Assembly (NCBI GenBank): GCA_037953625.1
Contig: CM075651.1
Span: 110,175,001 to 110,239,000, forward strand
DNA length: 64,000 nucleotides
Reading direction: 5' to 3'
From: Crotalaria pallida
Lineage: Eukaryota > Streptophyta > Magnoliopsida > Fabales > Fabaceae
Within the stretch, counting starts at the first letter, position 1, and the number at the start of each line of letters is the position of its first letter. The translations under genes and the position numbers were made by a program. The notes under the pieces were generated by a model. It searched no databases, was not told the DNA's origin, and worked only from the letters and a program-made list of their open reading frames with translations. Shown here piece by piece: positions 11,294-23,258 of the stretch.

Positions 11294-12755
11294 ACTAGCC
11301 AAGGTACTTTTCATTTTAATGTTGCATCAACTGGTTACTTTAGCATCTTTGCTTAGAGTAAGCGTGAGTAATGTAATCTAGAAGGAGTCGATAGGTGTTA
11401 AAACCTTAGTTAGAAATTCCACCAAACTCAATTGTGATAGTGTGGTCCTCTAATAGAGTGTAAGGTCAGGATTGGTCATCCTTTCTCTTGCACCTGTTAA
11501 AAGATAATGCTATCATTCAATAACGCAGTGACGTACAGTTAATAAATGTGAGATTGGGACTGACCACCTCGGTCTTCGCGTTTATTAACATGTTATATTA
11601 TTGCAATCATCTAGTTGAGATCCGAATAAACCATCTAGGAATTCTATCTATATCAAAAGCCTGATTAGACTTTAATCCTATAGGATCTTTACCAAGACTC
11701 ATGAACAGTGATTCGCAAACCAACCCCTTTCAAGACACTCATATTCTGTATTTCCACCGCGAACATCCAACTAAATGATCGAACCACCCCTCTAACTTGC
11801 ATGAGAAGTTAGCCGTATGCGTGGGTATGAAGAGCCTAGCTAATCAATTCTTGGAATCAACCCAGTTTCCTCCCTGCCTTCGACTTACTCAGGTATGTTG
11901 ATAATAAGTGGGGGAGACTTGACGACTCGATTCGGATCCTATCCGAGCGAAATTAGCTAGCAATCATACCATAAGCCATTGGACTACTAAACGGATAATT
12001 CCAAACGCTTTGCGGAGAAATTGAAGGAGAGTTAAACTAGAGGTAAAACAATACCTCCCCAAAATAACACCGAATTGAGAAATAACATCTAGGCCTTGAC
12101 CGAGACCAATCAATTAGCCGTAGATTCATAGAAAACGCATCCTTCGACAACTTTCTGCTGAAAGTGCACACTTTGGGGGATAACCTCCATTGTCTTCTTG
12201 TTTGACATGTATCCAGTACATCTTGGGTCATCTTGCAAAGACCATGAGACTCACTCTTGAGTGCTTCATGTTTCTTCTTTTCATCTTCACTCTCTTCAAG
12301 CTTCAAGCATCTCAGATGCATAGGTGAGAATTTGCCAAGTCGTAGAAACCCAACATAGTTCAATGCCTACCGATAGATAGTCACCTACGTGTCCTCTTTT
12401 CAGCCTTGGATACCGGTCAGGAACCGGTGTACTCTATTCTGAGCAACGAATGAGCATACCCCCTAGCATGGATATAATCAAGTATGTCAATGTTAAGTGG
12501 GAGAGGATTTCAATCCAAGGAATGAGAGATGGAACTTTAATAATAAGAAAACTGACGACCCTGTGTAGATAGAGATAGTACGTAGTGCCAGAAGATAGAC
12601 GTTGAACTGGGCATGGCCCTAACCACATATGGAGCGAAAATTAAAAATCGAAGGGAAGTGAAAACCGTAGTCAGAAGCTTACTAACGGGATGGTTCTCCA
12701 TTTGAAGGAATTGAACGGAATTTCGGGGACGAAATTCTAATAAGTGGGGGAGAAT
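11294..12755 (+). other. Post-gag non-coding region, chain copy 2
   Basis: A second copy of the post-gag region with scattered substitutions relative to 5674-7135. It ends in the same inverted repeat and polypurine tract (AAGTGGGGGAGAAT) before 12756. No plus-strand coding signal. An antisense open frame (12037-12363) is shared with copy 1. Confidence 0.7.
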
Positions 12756-13529
12756 TGTAACATCCCTAATTTAATTCCAAGCATAATTAGTGAATTAATA
12801 AATTTAAAGTGTAGGGAATGGGTAGATTAATTGCTTAAAGAATTTTGGGAGCAAGGTGAGTGGTATTTATAAGTATTAGGGGTTGTGTAGGAGACATTGG
12901 TAGCAAGGGGCAAAATTATCTAAGCGAAATCGGGGGTTAAATCGGCGTTTTAAATATTAGAAATCAGCTGGTACGAGAAAATTTGGAATTTATTATAGGA
13001 TGCTAAGAAATTAAATTCCACCGTTGGATATGAAGTTTAAGGGATTAAGAAGCTTTTCCAAAAATTTGGGCCCGATCCGATGGTTAACGAAGAAGTTATG
13101 GCGATTTGAAGTTAAGACCCCCCGGGTGCGCCCAGGCACGCACCGGTGCGTCCCAGACGCACCAGGTGCATGAATCACGCACCAGATCAGTAGGTTTCTC
13201 GCCCAGGTGCGCCACACTTTCGCCCAGGCGCGCGACGGATCTCATACACGCACCAGCAGTGCGTGGCGCGCGCACAGGCGCACCAGCACAGCGCCCAGGC
13301 GCGCGGCGCGAATCAGATCCCCACCAGGTCTTCCGCACCTCTCCCCATTTCTTCCGCACCACTTGCCTTCTCATCCACCCAAAACCTCCCCCAACACCTC
13401 CAGCCACCACCGGAGCCGCCCCAAGGCCACCACCCCTCTCCTTGGCCCTTCCTCCTCCCCATAGATCTACTCTCTTCCTCCTCCCTCTTGATTTCTTTCT
13501 CTCTCTTCTTGGATCCCCATCTCTCTCTC
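12756..13529 (+). repeat. Chain LTR 3, left part
   Basis: The first 774 bp of the third LTR, from TGTAACATCC to the CT-rich tract, where the type-2 element inserted. The last five bases CTCTC (13525-13529) are that element's target duplication. The LTR resumes at 23264. Confidence 0.9.
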
Positions 13530-14739
13530 TATAACATCCCTAAATAAGCTTAAAGTGGAAGGAATGGGTAGATTAATTGCTTAAAGAATTTTGGGAGCAA
13601 GGTGAGTAGTAATTATAAGTATTAGGGGTTGTGTATGAGACATTGGTAGCAAGGGGAAAAATTATCGAAGCGAAATCGGGAGTTAAATCGGCGTTTTAAA
13701 TGTTAGAAATCAGCCGAAAAGAGAAAATTTGGAATTTATTATAGGATGCTAAGAAATCAAATTCCACCGTTGGATATGAAGTTTAAGGGGTTAAGAAGCT
13801 TGTCTAAAAATTTGGGCTCGATCCGACGGTTAACGAAGAAGTTATGGAGAATCGAAGTCTAGAATCACTGGTGCACGCCCAGGCGCACTGGTGCACGCCC
13901 AGGCGCACCAGGGTGCATCAGATGCACCAACTCAGGTGCTTGGGCGCTCAGGCGCACCACACTGGCGCCCAGGCGCGCGACAGAACCTCCAACACGCACC
14001 AGATGCGCTGAACACGCGCGCATGGCGCGCCTCACCCCGCGCCCAAGCGGGCGGGCGCGACAGATCAGCACCAGCGCCTTAAAATGGCACACCAGCCCCC
14101 TCCTTTCTCATTTTTCCGCCCCACTCTCCCTCCTCACCCCCAAAATCAACCCCCAACACCTCCAACCACCCCAAGAGCCACCAAGGGCCACCCACCTCCT
14201 TGATCTTCCTCCTCCTCCTAGATCCCCTCTCTCTCTTTCTCTCTCTCTCCCCTCTAGATCTCTTTCTCCCTCTTTCCCTCATCACTTTCTCCTCTCTTCT
14301 CCGGCCACCACAAACCACCACCACGGCCAGCCACCACGCCGGCCACCCACCACCCTCACAACCTCCTTTAACTATCTCTCTTACTCTCCCTTTGACCCTT
14401 TCTCTCTCTCCCTCTCCACCCACAACCCGCCATCGCCAAGAGCCACCGCCGCCACTACACCGGCCACCACAACCACCATCAGCCGCCACCACCACCATCC
14501 CGATCCATCACCATAACCATAAACCCCTCCCTTTTCCATTCTCTCTCTCACCGTGAGCTCTCTCTCTCTCTCCTCCCGGTGTCGAAGAACAACACCGTCA
14601 CCGTGATTGAGATCGATTGTCCCCACCGTGCTTGGAATCGAAGATTGGGGAAGCTTAGGATCAAGTTGGAGCCGAGCTAAAGCGTGAGTCGGGGAGTAAA
14701 GCGCCAGATTAAGGTTACCCCTCACTATCACCGATTGAA

Positions 14740-16534
14740 GTAAGGGGTTTCATTACCAGTCCTTAAGGGGTGTATTTCTGCGTAGTTATATCTATCGCTT
14801 GGACCGGGGGAAATGTTAATTGCTAACGAACCTTAGGGTAACCCGCTAATAATGAAGAAAGATAGATGGAGTAAATAGGGGAAACAAATAGTGATGAGTA
14901 AAAAGGTAGGTAACAGAATAACTAATCAGTTAGATTGGTAGGGTGTGGCAAAAGAATAGAAATGGTGAATAGGGAAATAAATTTAGAAATGAACAAATGA
15001 GAGTAAAGAGAATTTAGCGAGACCGTTGAGTAGAATAGGACTAATAATATAATAATAGGATATGTAATAAGGAAGATAATCAGGGAAGAAAATTTAGTTA
15101 AAGTAGAGTCGAAGCAATTAGCGACAAAATAAACGGAAAAATAAGAAAGGGAAATGGAATTAATTAAGAGTTAGTGACGAGAATTAAACTATAATGTATA
15201 TGGCTATTTGGTTATATATATATATATATATATATATGATGAGGCTGGTGCTTGAAATGTTTAGGTAAAAGTTAAACGGAATTGGTTGGTAAATTAATGA
15301 CATATAATATGGATAACTAATACTGGATAAATATGGTGATGTATCGTAGGCCTTCGATTTGGGGGAGACGATACATCGAAAAATTGGGGTTGTATTGTAG
15401 GCCTTCGATTTGGGGGAGACAATACAACGAAACTGGGGCGATGTATGTAGGCCTTCGATTTGGTGGAGACATACATACACCCTAAATAAAAATAAGGAAA
15501 AAGGTAAGGGAATAAAATTGGACAAGGTAAAGGTAATGGAAACGCGATGTATGTAGGCCTTCGATTTGGTGGAGACATACATCGTGATTGGTGTATGTAT
15601 GTAGGCCTTCGATTTGGTGGAGACATACATACACCGTAAATAAAAGGAAATAAATAAGGGAAACGGGGAATAAAATTGGACAAGGTAAAGGTAATGGAAA
15701 CGCGATGTATGTAGGCCTTCGATTTGGTGGAGACATACATCGTGATTGGTGTATGTATGTAGGCCTTCGATTTGGTGGAGACATACATACACCGTAAATA
15801 AAAGGAAATAAATAAGGGAAACGGGGAATAAAATTGGACAAGGTAAAGGTAATGGAAACGCGATGTATGTAGGCCTTCGATTTGGTGGAGACATACATCG
15901 TGATTGGTGTATGTATGTAGGCCTTCGATTTGGTGGAGACATACATACACCGTAAAAATAAGGAAAGAGGTAAGGGGACATAACGGGATTTATTTGGAAA
16001 TGGGGGAAATAATTAAAATGGAAAAATGGAAAAGGAAATGGAAAAGGGTAATGAAAAGGAAAAATGGATAATAGAGTGGACATTGAGAAATGAAATAAGA
16101 GGGTGAACAATGAAATTGATATTGGAATTAAAGGAAATAGATAAGGAGAATAATTACGGAAATGCTAAACATAAACGAATAATGGAAAACGGATAAAGGT
16201 TGAAAATAAGAGGATGGGAAAGGAAGAAAAAGTAATAGGTTAGTTGGAAAGAGAGTGAATAGAGAAAATAGGGTGATTAGGAAAAAGGGGTAAAAAGGAT
16301 AGAGCGAAAGTAATGAGGAACAAGAATAATTAGAGGTTAGGAATTATTTAAAAGGAAACAATTAAAAAGAAAAAGAATTGGGAAACAGTTAGGAAGTAAA
16401 AAAGGGAAAAGAAGAGCATGAATTAAGTAGTATAGCATAGGCTTGAATGGTCTTGGTGTGTCATATATATCTGCTTAGAAATCTCTCTTTTAAGTTCTGT
16501 GCGATGCTTCCCCTGTGTGGTCAATATTTTTCAG
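14740..16534 (+). other. Candidate intron within type-2 5' LTR
   Basis: The acceptor TTTTTCAG|GT at 16533-16534 is strong. The donor has lost its consensus exon G (GAA|GTAAGG). The 3' LTR copy (21113-22889) has both sites intact. The hairpin array lies inside. Confidence 0.45.
15342..15953 (+). repeat. Hairpin array, type-2 5' LTR
   Basis: Nine hairpins with constant core TAGGCCTTCGATTTGGKGGAGA and variable arms that stay complementary: GTATCG/CGATAC, TTGTATTG/CAATACAA, GATGTATG/CATACATC, GTGTATGTATG/CATACATACAC. The last six are arranged as three copies of a two-hairpin unit of about 150 bp with an AT-rich linker. The change of arms with retained pairing suggests selection on structure. Confidence 0.9.
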
Positions 16535-16906
16535 GTACACAAGTGGAGCATACACCAGTGCTGGCCGAGCAGGATTTTAAGTTCCACTACATGGAATGTA
16601 TTTTACATATTTTGAGTGGATAATTACTTTTTGTAAATTATATATGAATTAGTAGTTTGCCCTGAAATTGCATTAATCGGGCGTTAGGATCTGTTACGAC
16701 TTTTAAACTGTTGTGGTTTATGTTTTTAAACAATTCTGGACTGACAGGTTTTTAGAAGAAAATTTTTGGGAAGTCCGAAAAACAGAGGAAACTCTGCCGG
16801 ATTTTCGTAAAACCTTTTAAAGAAATTTAAGTGTTAAAAAGAAATTTTCAAACTCCGATTTTAATAAAACCTAAAATTATCTAATAAATGTGAGAGTGTT
16901 ACATTT

Positions 16907-16918
16907 TGGTATCAGAGC
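16907..16918 (+). other. Primer-binding site, type-2 element
   Basis: TGGTATCAGAGC, 3 nt after the 5' LTR. Same initiator-Met tRNA primer as the chain and element A. Confidence 0.9.
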
Positions 16919-17081
16919 AGTTTTTCCTCGGCCTTTGGAGTGTGGACTCACATCTCCGATGGTTACTCACCAAGCGAGTAACTGATTCGTTTAGTAAGAG
17001 TCTTAGTTTAGGATTAGGATATTTAGGTTATTGATTAAGTATCCAGTCCTTAATTGGCTATTCCCTTCATGACCTAACAGT

Positions 17082-18053
17082 ATGGTCGGGCGACGTGCCG
17101 AAAATGATCGGATGACTGCTATATTGGAGAACCTGATTCAAATGAATCAGAATCAGGTCCGAATTCAACAAGACCAAGCTGAAAACATCGCAGTAGCCGC
17201 AGCAGCAGCATTGAATCCACCACCCATTCCTGTCGAAATTGACTGGATGGCTCGATTTAGGAAATGCGAACCGCCTAGGTTCGAAGGAGGGTATAATCCT
17301 GATGGAGCTCAGCGATGGCTCAAGGAGATTGAGAAGATTCTTCGCACCATGGCGCCACCTGCTGAACAAACTGTGTTGCTAGCGCAGTATATGTTGACTG
17401 ATGAAGCAGAGTATTGGTGGGAACGAGTGCGAAGAGAATTGGAGGCAGCTAATCAGGATATTACTTTTGATCTGTTTAAGGCTCACTTCCTGGGAAAGTA
17501 TTTTCCTGAGGATGTTCGTCGGGAAAAGGAGATCGCTTTTCTGCATCTGGAGCAAGGAAGTATGAATGTCGGTGAGTATGAGGCACAATTTGAAGATCTG
17601 ATTCGCTATTCTGGCAGTTATCGGGACGCAGACGAACGCACCAAGTGTATTAAATTTGAAGCAGGTCTCAATGCCAGGATTCGGACTATCTTTGTGCACC
17701 AGGGTATAGCTAACCTCTCTCAGCTGGTGAATATGACTAGCGCTTATGAGAAGAGTTTGAATCAGCATGAAGCAGAGGAAAGGAGCAAGAATATACCGAA
17801 TGAAGTAGGTCTCAACAAGGGTAAGGGACTGGCTCAAGGATCAGGTCCGTACGCTGTGAACCGCACCAGAGCAGTAGTGATAGAGAATGCGGGTCAGAGT
17901 GCGACCGCTCCAAGGACCAGGCCACCATGTCCACATTGTGGAGGATCCCATACTCGTATGTGTTGGATGCTTGAGCAGCGTAGAAAAAAAGGTCTCTGCT
18001 TCCAATGCGGGCAACCCGGACACCGTACTGCAAACTGTCCTATGGGCATGTAG
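17082..18053 (+). CDS. gag: Gag protein, type-2 element
   Basis: 323 aa, intact. Same domain order as the chain Gag: gag domain about 60-180 with DEAEYWW, GKYFPEDVRREKEIAF and QFEDLIRYSG; a short C-x2-C-x3-H-x3-C cluster at 283-294 (CPHCGGSHTRMC); and a CCHC knuckle at 306-319 (CFQCGQPGHRTANC). The poly-Gln/Ala stretch is shorter. It begins at a proper ATG that aligns with ATA in the chain copies. No pol follows, so the element is non-autonomous. Confidence 0.92.
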   Translation: MVGRRAENDRMTAILENLIQMNQNQVRIQQDQAENIAVAAAAALNPPPIPVEIDWMARFRKCEPPRFEGGYNPDGAQRWLKEIEKILRTMAPPAEQTVLLAQYMLTDEAEYWWERVRRELEAANQDITFDLFKAHFLGKYFPEDVRREKEIAFLHLEQGSMNVGEYEAQFEDLIRYSGSYRDADERTKCIKFEAGLNARIRTIFVHQGIANLSQLVNMTSAYEKSLNQHEAEERSKNIPNEVGLNKGKGLAQGSGPYAVNRTRAVVIENAGQSATAPRTRPPCPHCGGSHTRMCWMLEQRRKKGLCFQCGQPGHRTANCPMGM

Positions 18054-19894
18054 AACGAGGAATAAACTTATCCAAGGTACTTTTCATGTTAATGTTGCAA
18101 CAACTGATTACTTTAGCGTCTTTGCCTAGAGTAAGTGTGCGTAGTGTAATCTAGAAGGAGTCGATAAGTTTTAAAACCTTAGTTAGAAATTTCACCAAGC
18201 TCAATTGTGATAGTGTCGTCCTCTAATAGAGTGTAAGGTCAGGATTGGTCATCCTTTCTCTTGCACCTGTTAAAAGATAATGCTATCATTCAATAACGCA
18301 GTGATGTACAGTTGATAAATGTGAGATTGGGACTGACCACCTCGATCTTCGCGTTTATTGACATGCTATATTATTGCAAACATCTAGTTGAGATCCGAAT
18401 GAACCCTTTAGGAATTCTATCTCTGTCGGAAGCCCGATTGAACTTTAATCCTATAGGATCTTTACTAAGACTCATAAACAACAATTCGTAAACCAACCTC
18501 ATTTAAAACACTCTTATTTTGTATTTCCACCGAGAGTATTCAACTCACTGAGCGAACCATCTCTCTAACTTGTAAGAGAACTTAGCCGTATGCATAGGTA
18601 TGAAGAGTCATCATATCATAGAAAATTTGAAACCACACCGATAAGATCGATTAGCGGTCAACTTAATTCCATGTACCACCTCAACAATCAATGAAGAACT
18701 TAGCTAATCAATTCGTGGAATCAACCCAGTTACCTCCCTGCCCTCGACTTACTCAGGTATGTTGATAATAAGTGGGGGAGACGTGATGACTCAATTCGAA
18801 TCCTATCCGAGCGACAATAACTCGTAATCATACCGTAAGCCATAGGACTACTAAACAGATAATTCCAAACACTTCGAAGAGAATCGAATGAGAGTTAAAC
18901 TAGAGGTAAAACAATACCTCCCCAAAATAACACCGAATGGAGAAATGACGGCTAGAACTGGACCTTGACCCTCAAGTGTAATCAATCTTTAGGAATTCCT
19001 ATATATCGAATTGAAATTACTAAACCAACGGGAAGGAAGTAGCATCGAAGTAGAATGCGAACGCGGTGAAGATTGATTTCAAGAGTGACTTTGCTAGACT
19101 CACTTGAAGAAGTAAAAGGTGAACGGGATAAAAGTGAAGTCACGAAGTGGAATCTCAATCAAGACGTTGCGTCGGAACACTGCAAGTGATAATCTCAGTC
19201 TTTTGGGACCCTGTGCATTGATAGGACCCCGATTGACCGAGACCAACCAATTAACCGCAGATCCATAGAAAACGCATCCTTCGACGACTCTCTGCTGAAA
19301 ATGCACACTTTGGGGATAATCTCCATTGTCTTCTGGCTTGAAATGTATCCAGTCCATCCTGGGTCATCTTGCAAAGACCATGAGACTCATTCTTGAGTGC
19401 TTCATGTTTCTTCTTTTCATCTTCACTCTCTTCAGGCTTCAAGCATCTCAGATGTATACTCGAGAATTTGCCAAGTCGTAGAAACCCAACATAATTCAAT
19501 GCCTACCGGTAGATAGTCACCTACGTGTCTTCTTTTCAGCCTTGGATATCGGTCGAGAACCGGTGTACTCTATTCGGAGCAACAAATGAGCATACCCACC
19601 TAGCATGGATATAATCAAGTATGTCAATGCTAAGTGGGGGAGGATTTCAATCCAAGGAATGGGATATGGAACTTTAATAATAAGAAAAAAACTAACGGTC
19701 CTGTCTAGGTAGAGACGATACATGGTATTCAAGGACAAGCATCGAACTAGGCATGACCCTAACCACACCGGAGCGGGAAGTAAAAACCGAAGGGAAGTGA
19801 AAGCCGTAGCCAGAAGCTTACCAATGGGATGATTCTTCATTTGAAGGATTTGAACGGAATTTCGGGGACGAAATTCTAATAAGTGGGGGAGAAT
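18054..19894 (+). other. Post-gag non-coding region, type-2 element
   Basis: About 1.84 kb without plus-strand coding signal. It aligns closely with the chain post-gag regions but has extra blocks near 18605-18715 and 18955-19235 that they lack. It ends GAATTTCGGGGACGAAATTC and polypurine tract AAGTGGGGGAGAAT (19881-19894). Confidence 0.7.
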
Positions 19895-22800
19895 TGTAAC
19901 ATCCCTAATTTAATCCCAAATATAATTAGTGAATTAATAAGCTTAAAGTGGAAGGAATGGGTAGATTAATTGCTTAAAGAATTTTGGGAGCAAGGTGAGT
20001 AGTAATTATAAGTATTAGGGGTTGTGTATGAGACATTGGTAGCAAGGGGAAAAATTATCGAAGCGAAATCGGGAGTTAAATCGGCGTTTTAAATGTTAGA
20101 AATCAGCCGAAAAGAGAAAATTTGGAATTTATTATAGGATGATAAGAAATCAAATTCCACCGTTGGATATGAAGTTTAAGGGGTTAAGAAGCTTCTCTAA
20201 AAATTTGGGCTCGATCCGACGGTTAACGAAGAAGTTATGGCGAATCGAAGTCTGGAATCACTAGTGCACACCCAGGCGCACCAGGGTGCATCAGATGCAT
20301 CAACTCAGGTGCTTGGGCGCTCAGGCGCACCACACCGGCGCCCAGGCGCGCGACAGAACCTCCAACACGCACCAGATGAGCTGAACACGCGCGCATGGCG
20401 CGCCTCACCCCGCGCCCAAGCGCGCGGGCGCGACAGATCAGCACCAGCGCCTTAAAATGGTACACCAGCCCCCTCCTTTCTCATTTTTCCGCCCCACTCT
20501 CCCTCCTCAACCCCAAAATCAACCCCCAACACCTCCAACCACCCCAAGAGCCACCAAGGGCCACCCACCTCCTTGATCTTCCTCCTCCTCCTAGATCCCC
20601 TCTCTCTCTTTCTCTCTCTCTCCCCTCTAGATCTCTTTCTCCCTCTTTCCCTCATCACTTTCTCCTCTCTCCTCCGGCCACCACAAACCACCACCACGGC
20701 CAGCCACCACGCCGGCCACCCACCACCCTCACAACCTCCTTTAACTATCTCTCTTACTCTCCCTTTGACCCTTTCTCTCTCTCCCTCTCCACCCACAACC
20801 CGCCATCGCCAAGAGCCATCGCCGCCACTACACCGGCCACCACAACCACCATCAGCCGCCACCACCACCGTCCCGATCCATCACCATAACCATAAACCCC
20901 TCCCTTTTCCATTCTCTCTCTCACCGTGAGCTCTCTCTCTCTCTCCTCCCGGTGTCGAAGAGCAACACCGTCACCGTGATTGAGATCGATTGTCCCCACC
21001 GTGCTTGGAATCGAAGATTGGGGAAGCTTAGGATCAAGTTGGAGCCGAGATAAAGCGTGAGTCGGGGAGTAAAGCGCCAGATTAAGGTTACCCCTCACTA
21101 TCACCGATTGAGGTAAGGGGTTTCATTACCAGTCCTTAAGGGGTGTATTTCTGGGTAGTTATATCTATCGCTAGGACCGGGGGAAATGTTAATTGCTAAC
21201 GAACCTTAGGGTAACCCGCTAATAATGAAGAAAGATAGATGGAGTAAATAGGGGAAACTAATAGTGATGAGTAAAAAGGTAGGTAACAGAATAACTAATC
21301 ACTTAGATTGGTAGGGTGTGGCAAAAGAATAGAAATGGTGAATAGGGAAATAAATTTAGAAATGAACAAATGAGAGTAAAGAGAATTTAGTGAGACCGCT
21401 GAGTAGAATAGGACTAATAATATAATAATAGGATATGTAATAAGGAAGATAATCAGGGAAGAAAATTTAGTTAAAGTAGGGTCGAAGCAATTAGCGACAA
21501 AATAAACGGAAAAATAAGAAAGGGAAATGGAATTAATTAAGAGTTAGTGACGAGAATTAAACTATAATGTATATGGCTATTTGGTTATATATATATATAT
21601 ATATGATGAGGCTGGTGCTTGAAATGTTTAGGTAAAAGTTAAACGGAATTGGTTGGTAAATTAATGACATATAATATGGATAACTAATACTGGATAAATA
21701 TGGTGATGTATCGTAGGCCTTCGATTTGGGGGAGACAATACAACGAAACTGAGGCGATGTATGTAGGCCTCCGATTTGGTGGAGACATACATCGTCGATG
21801 GTGTATGTATGTAGGCCTTCGATTTGGTGGAGACATACATACACCCTAAATAAAAATAAGGAAAAAGGTAAGGGAATAAAATTGCACAAGGTAAAGGTAA
21901 TGGAAACGCGATGTATGTAGGCCTTCGATTTGGTGGAGACATACATCGTGATTGGTGTATGTATGTAGGCCTTCAATTTGGTGGAGACATACATACACCG
22001 TAAATAAAAGGAAATAAATAAGGGAAACGGGGAATAAAATTGGACAAGGTAAAGGTAATGGAAACGCGATGTATGTAGGCCTTCGATTTGGTGGAGACAT
22101 ACATCGTGATTGGTGTATGTATGTAGGCCTTTGATTTGGTGGAGACATACATACACCGTAAAAATAAGGAAAAAGGTAAGGGAATAAAATTGGACAAGGT
22201 AAAGGTAATGGAAACGCGATGTATGTAGGCCTTCGATTTGGTGGAGACATACATCGTGATTGGTGTATGTATGTAGGCCTTCGATTTGGTGGAGACATAC
22301 ATACACCGTAAAAATAAGGAAAGAGGTAAGGGGACATAACGGGATTTATTTGGAAACGGGGAAAATAATTAAAAAGGAAAAATGGAAAAGGTAATGGAAA
22401 AGGGTAATGAAAAGGAAAAATGGATAATAGAGTGGACATTGAGAAATGAAATAAGAGGGTGAACAATGAAATTGATATTGGAATTAAAGGAAATAGATAA
22501 GGAGAATAATTACGGAAATGCTAAACATAAACGAATAATGGAAAACGGATAAAGGTTGAAAATAAGAGGATGGGAAAGGAATAAAAAGTAATAGGTTAGT
22601 TGGAAAGAGAGTGAATAGAGAAAATAGGGTGATTAGGAAAAAGGGGTAAAAAGGATAGAGCGAAAGTAATGAGGAACAAGAATAATTAGAGGTTAAGAAT
22701 TATTTAAAAGGAAACAATTAAAAAGAAAAAGAATTGGGAAACAGTTAGGAAGTAAAAAGGGAAAAGAAGAGCATTAATTAAGTAGTATAGCATAGGCTTG

Positions 22801-23258
22801 AATGGTCTTGGTCTGTCGTATATATCTGCTTAGAAATCTCTCTTTTAAGTTCTGTGTGATGCTTCCCCTGTGTGGTTAATATTTTTCAGGTACACAAGTG
22901 GAGCATACACCAGTGCTGGCCGAGCAGGATTTTAAGTTCCACTACGTGGAATGTATTTTACATATTTTGAGTGGATAATTACTTTTTGTAAATTATATAT
23001 GAATTAGTAGTTTGCCCTGAAATTGCATTAATCGGGCGTTAGGATCTGTTACGACTTTTAAACTGTTGTGGTTTATGTTTTTAAACAATTCTGGACTGAC
23101 AGGTTTTTAGAAGAAAATTTTTGGGAAGTCCTGAAAACAGAGGAAACTCTGCCGGATTTTCGTAAAACCTTTTAAAGAAATTTAAGTGTTAAAAAGAAAT
23201 TTTCAAACTCCGATTTTAATAAAACCTAAAATTATCTAATAAATGTGAGAGTGTTACA
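19895..23258 (+). repeat. Type-2 3' LTR
   Basis: 3,364 bp, TGTAACATCC to AGTGTTACA. Donor GAG|GTAAGG at 21113, acceptor at 22888-22889, hairpin array at about 21710-22308 with one fewer hairpin in the first part than the 5' LTR. Otherwise near-identical to the 5' LTR, so the insertion is fairly recent. Confidence 0.9.
21710..22308 (+). repeat. Hairpin array, type-2 3' LTR
   Basis: Hairpins with core TAGGCCTTCGATTTGG and variable complementary arms. The first unit is a hybrid, with left arm GTATCG and right arm CAATAC, so two neighbouring 5'-LTR-type units have recombined and that stem is now mismatched. Confidence 0.85.

Larger units (their letters stand above)
13530..16903 (+). repeat. Type-2 5' LTR
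   Basis: 3,374 bp. GC palindrome cluster about 13870-14060; CT-rich block 14100-14570; donor position 14740 reads GAA|GTAAGG, weakened from GAG|GTAAGG in the 3' LTR; hairpin array 15342-15953; acceptor TTTTTCAG at 16527-16534; end AGTGTTACA. A TA microsatellite lies at 15215-15237. The head and tail resemble the chain LTRs, while the middle differs. Confidence 0.9.
13530..23258 (+). mobile_element. Type-2 gag-only LTR retrotransposon
   Basis: A complete 9.7-kb element inserted in chain LTR 3 with TSD CTCTC (13525-13529 and 23259-23263). Long LTRs (13530-16903 and 19895-23258), initiator-Met primer-binding site, one Gag ORF, polypurine tract, no pol. The left terminus reads TATAACATCC, where the right LTR has TGTAACATCC, so the terminal TG has mutated. 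A 27-bp deletion in the 5' LTR just inside the end is absent from the 3' LTR. Confidence 0.92.

Noticed and set aside
14022..14556. Pro/Thr/Ser-rich ORFs in the type-2 5' LTR
   Set aside because: Simple-sequence translation of the CT-rich leader; overlapping frames are equally open.
15184..16110. 308-aa minus-strand ORF and overlapping ORFs in the type-2 LTR
   Set aside because: Produced by the hairpin repeats; the same 10-15 residue string repeats in every frame.
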